This document shows, piece after piece, positions 61,731 to 64,000 of a stretch of 64,000 nucleotides of DNA (within the stretch, counting starts at the first letter, position 1; the number at the start of each line of letters is the position of its first letter). A program made the translations under genes and the position numbers. The notes beneath the pieces are model-generated. The model was not told where the DNA came from and ran no database searches. It was given only the letters and a program-made list of their open reading frames with translations. Source of the stretch: Candida dubliniensis CD36 (taxonomy: Eukaryota > Ascomycota > Pichiomycetes > Serinales > Debaryomycetaceae); assembly GCF_000026945.1 (NCBI RefSeq), contig NC_012866.1, positions 434,001-498,000 on the forward strand, read 5' to 3'.

Positions 61731-63800
61731 ATGGCTCAATTTCATAGTAGTGTGCAATCAAACGGACCACCTTCAACGCTTTCGGGATCTCGTATATCAG
61801 CACAACAACATCATATCCAACAACAACAACAACAACAACAACAGCAACTACCCAGCATGATTAATACATCTTTTAACGGCAATCAACAAGTTGATTCCAA
61901 TATGACTACCGGTTTATTAAAAATTAGTAATTTACCGCCCGACTTAACTAGGAGAGAAGCATCATTAATATTTGCCTTGGTGATTGAAGAAATGTTGAGC
62001 ATTGAAATAAAGGATTATCTGATATATGCCGTGTTTAAGAATATCAATACTTGCATTACCACCGGAAAACTACTTGACGGTAAGTACATATTTGGTACTG
62101 ATTATCCTCCGATTAAAGTTGAATACGAGAATAGCACTTTGTTGGGATCGCCAACAAATATTTCTAGCACACAATCTGCATTTAATTCATTAAGGTTGTC
62201 GGGACCACCAAATACCAACATATCCCCACCTAACCTTCCTCATTCACAATTACAACACCAATCTTCAAGCAATTCAATTGACAATGGAAACTCAAGTCTG
62301 ACTGGTTCTTTTGATGTGCTTTCTAAACGGCAATCTATTGGAAACCAAAGATCTAGATTTGTCTTTAGTGATCCATTTGCACAAGATCAACAGCAGCATC
62401 AACATCAACATCAACATCAGCAGCAGCAACAGCAGCATCAACAACAACAACAGCATCATCAACAACAACAAGATCCGCATGCAAAGCAAGAATTTGTTGG
62501 CATCCAACCAGCTGGGTCTGGTCCCCCGTCTGTTGGTCCTGTTCCTATTGGGCTTTCAGATATGAGTGGGAAGTCAATTTTATTGATGGAATCTCAAAAT
62601 GATGCCAGGGAGTATGAAAATCTTGTTCGTGATTCATGGGGTCCAAACCCAGGTAATCCTGCTGTTTCTACAGTATCAGCAACTTCTCTGACATCAGGTG
62701 TGGATTGGAATGGTAATAGTGGTGCAAGTAATGGATCAAACATAATACATCAACAACAACAACAACAACAACCACAACAACAACCTGATCGTCGAAGAAC
62801 TTCATCATCAGCATTTTTTAGTGTTGCCCCTGCATTGCATACTATGACTTCAAATCAAAATCTACCAAACACACATTTGGGCCCAACAGCTGCTGGATTA
62901 AGAGCGATTTTACAACAACCGGAACATCAATCCCAACTGCACCAATCTCAGCATGATTCTCAACTGCAACTACAATCTCAACTACAGGGGAAACCCCAAC
63001 CTCAACCTCAAGTTCAATCACAAGTCCATATTCAACAATCACAAACATCACAACAACAACAACAACAACAGAACTCACAATCACAATCTCAACCTGCACC
63101 ACATACTTTAAATACTAGTTCAAATACGAATAATTTGAATGAGTTTCATGCTCCACTTAATAATACTACTTCAACTTCCACTTCCACTTCAACTCCAACT
63201 CAACAAGCCACCACGAGTCCACTTGATAAAGGGTCTACTTCATCAAAAGATGTACCTGATTTATCATTGTTAGCAAGAGTACCACCTCCAGCAAATCCTG
63301 CTGATCAGAATCCACCATGTAACACATTATATGTTGGTAATTTACCACCCGATGCTACTGAATCAGAACTTCGTAGTTTATTTTCTCCACAAAAGGGATT
63401 TAGACGACTTTCATTTAGAACTAAGAATCAACCTTCTTCTAGTAATGGGAGTGGTGGCGGTAGTGGTAGTGGTAGTGGTGGAGGAGGAGGAGGAGGTGGA
63501 GGTGGCCATAGTCATGGGCCAATGTGTTTTGTTGAATTTGAAGATGTTGCTCATGCAACAAGAGCGTTAGCAGAGTTGTATGGTAGAGCATTACCAAGAC
63601 CTAATGGAGGTAATGGTAAAGGTGGTATTCGTTTATCATTTTCCAAAAATCCTTTAGGAGTTAGAGGTCCAGGTAATCCAAGAAGAACATCTACTAACCC
63701 TGCACCTAATGGGTTGTCACAATCCCAACAGCAACAACAGCAACAACAACAAGGAGGTAGTGGTGGGAATTATGGATACTCGAGTTATCATCAAAAATGA
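61731..63800 (+). CDS. WHI3: RNA-binding protein Whi3-like, cell-size and morphogenesis regulator
   Basis: 689 residues, ATG 61731. After a Gln run there is a degenerate RNA-recognition-like domain ([20 protein letters not shown], about 58-140). A long Gln/His/Ser-rich disordered middle follows. The C-terminal RRM (about 531-640) has [57 protein letters not shown] and [17 protein letters not shown], nearly the same as S. cerevisiae Whi3. Whi3 binds mRNAs such as CLN3 and forms condensates through poly-Gln. A Gly/Ser tract of about 22 residues sits inside the RRM, before the strand with MCFVEF. A Gln run lies near the end. CTG codons are few. Confidence 0.93.
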   Translation: MAQFHSSVQSNGPPSTLSGSRISAQQHHIQQQQQQQQQQLPSMINTSFNGNQQVDSNMTTGLLKISNLPPDLTRREASLIFALVIEEMLSIEIKDYLIYAVFKNINTCITTGKLLDGKYIFGTDYPPIKVEYENSTLLGSPTNISSTQSAFNSLRLSGPPNTNISPPNLPHSQLQHQSSSNSIDNGNSSLTGSFDVLSKRQSIGNQRSRFVFSDPFAQDQQQHQHQHQHQQQQQQHQQQQQHHQQQQDPHAKQEFVGIQPAGSGPPSVGPVPIGLSDMSGKSILLMESQNDAREYENLVRDSWGPNPGNPAVSTVSATSLTSGVDWNGNSGASNGSNIIHQQQQQQQPQQQPDRRRTSSSAFFSVAPALHTMTSNQNLPNTHLGPTAAGLRAILQQPEHQSQLHQSQHDSQLQLQSQLQGKPQPQPQVQSQVHIQQSQTSQQQQQQQNSQSQSQPAPHTLNTSSNTNNLNEFHAPLNNTTSTSTSTSTPTQQATTSPLDKGSTSSKDVPDLSLLARVPPPANPADQNPPCNTLYVGNLPPDATESELRSLFSPQKGFRRLSFRTKNQPSSSNGSGGGSGSGSGGGGGGGGGGHSHGPMCFVEFEDVAHATRALAELYGRALPRPNGGNGKGGIRLSFSKNPLGVRGPGNPRRTSTNPAPNGLSQSQQQQQQQQQGGSGGNYGYSSYHQK

Positions 63801-64000
63801 TAGTAGTTTCTGATTTGTTGTTTTGTCCTATTTTTCACATTGAATTTTCATTTCTACTTGGCTGTGTTTTTTTTTTTGTTTTTTTATTATTATTATTATT
63901 ATTACTGTTTATCATATGATTATCATTAGTTATTGATTGCTATGGACTGGACTGGACGTTTGATTTTGATTTTGATTTTGATTTTTAATTTAATTTAATT
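63801..64000. other. 3' flank of WHI3 with simple repeats
   Basis: 200 bp after the WHI3 stop codon. It contains a T run, an (ATT)n run at about 63886-63904, and a (GATTTT)4 repeat at 63962-63985 passing into TTTAA units at the window end. No gene was seen. Confidence 0.6.

Overview
The window is nuclear DNA from a CUG-clade yeast very close to Candida albicans, most likely C. dubliniensis. Support: a fungal gene set that matches my memory of the C. albicans chromosome 7 order (MFS transporter pair, aldehyde dehydrogenase, RAD14, HSP90, CUP9, EXO70, tRNA ligase, two glutaredoxins, LST7, an EBP1-like gene, RCO1, ECM42, RPO41, IWR1, TRS33, WHI3); an Hsp90 nearly the same as the C. albicans protein but differing in its acidic linker; AT-rich DNA full of homopolymer tracts; and two paralogous glutaredoxins whose N-termini align best if CTG is read as serine.

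Region 1 (1-16323). A Ty3/gypsy LTR element runs off the left edge on the + strand (1-829). Next is a 4.3 kb gene-free block (830-5177) with a strong GC-skew reversal. By synteny and composition it is a candidate for the chromosome 7 centromere. Two tandem Dal5-type transporters follow, then a second, complete-length copy of the same element on the - strand (9910-16318). That copy has 516 bp LTRs and a 5 bp target duplication. The two copies form a large inverted repeat around the candidate centromere and the transporter pair. The second copy has an intact pol, but its gag is scrambled: most of it is inverted between 14 bp inverted repeats, it is frameshifted, and it seems to lack the capsid part.

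Region 2 (16889-23213). A fatty-aldehyde-dehydrogenase-like gene with a long low-complexity N-terminus is divergent from RAD14 (nucleotide excision repair). HSP90 follows, with a heat-shock-element-like cluster in its promoter.

Region 3 (23214-36864). This 13.7 kb stretch has one recognisable gene, the TALE homeodomain regulator CUP9, with 8.0 kb of gene-free DNA on its 3' side and 4.6 kb on its 5' side.

Region 4 (36865-63800). Densely packed housekeeping genes: exocytosis (EXO70), tRNA splicing and HAC1-type RNA ligation (TRL1), redox (two glutaredoxins), TORC1 signalling (LST7), an intron-containing EBP1/Cdb4-like gene, Rpd3S chromatin (RCO1), a mitochondrial ribosomal protein (MRP49), a membrane-anchored SDR, monoglyceride lipase (YJU3), arginine synthesis (ECM42), mitochondrial RNA polymerase (RPO41), Pol II import (IWR1), TRAPP (TRS33) and the RNA-binding cell-size regulator WHI3. 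WHI3 lies behind a 2.4 kb upstream region.

Gene starts were checked by eye. Where the longest open frame began at TTG or GTG, the first in-frame ATG was used. No tRNA, rRNA or CRISPR array was recognised. Lengths and motif positions are by hand count and may be off by one or two.
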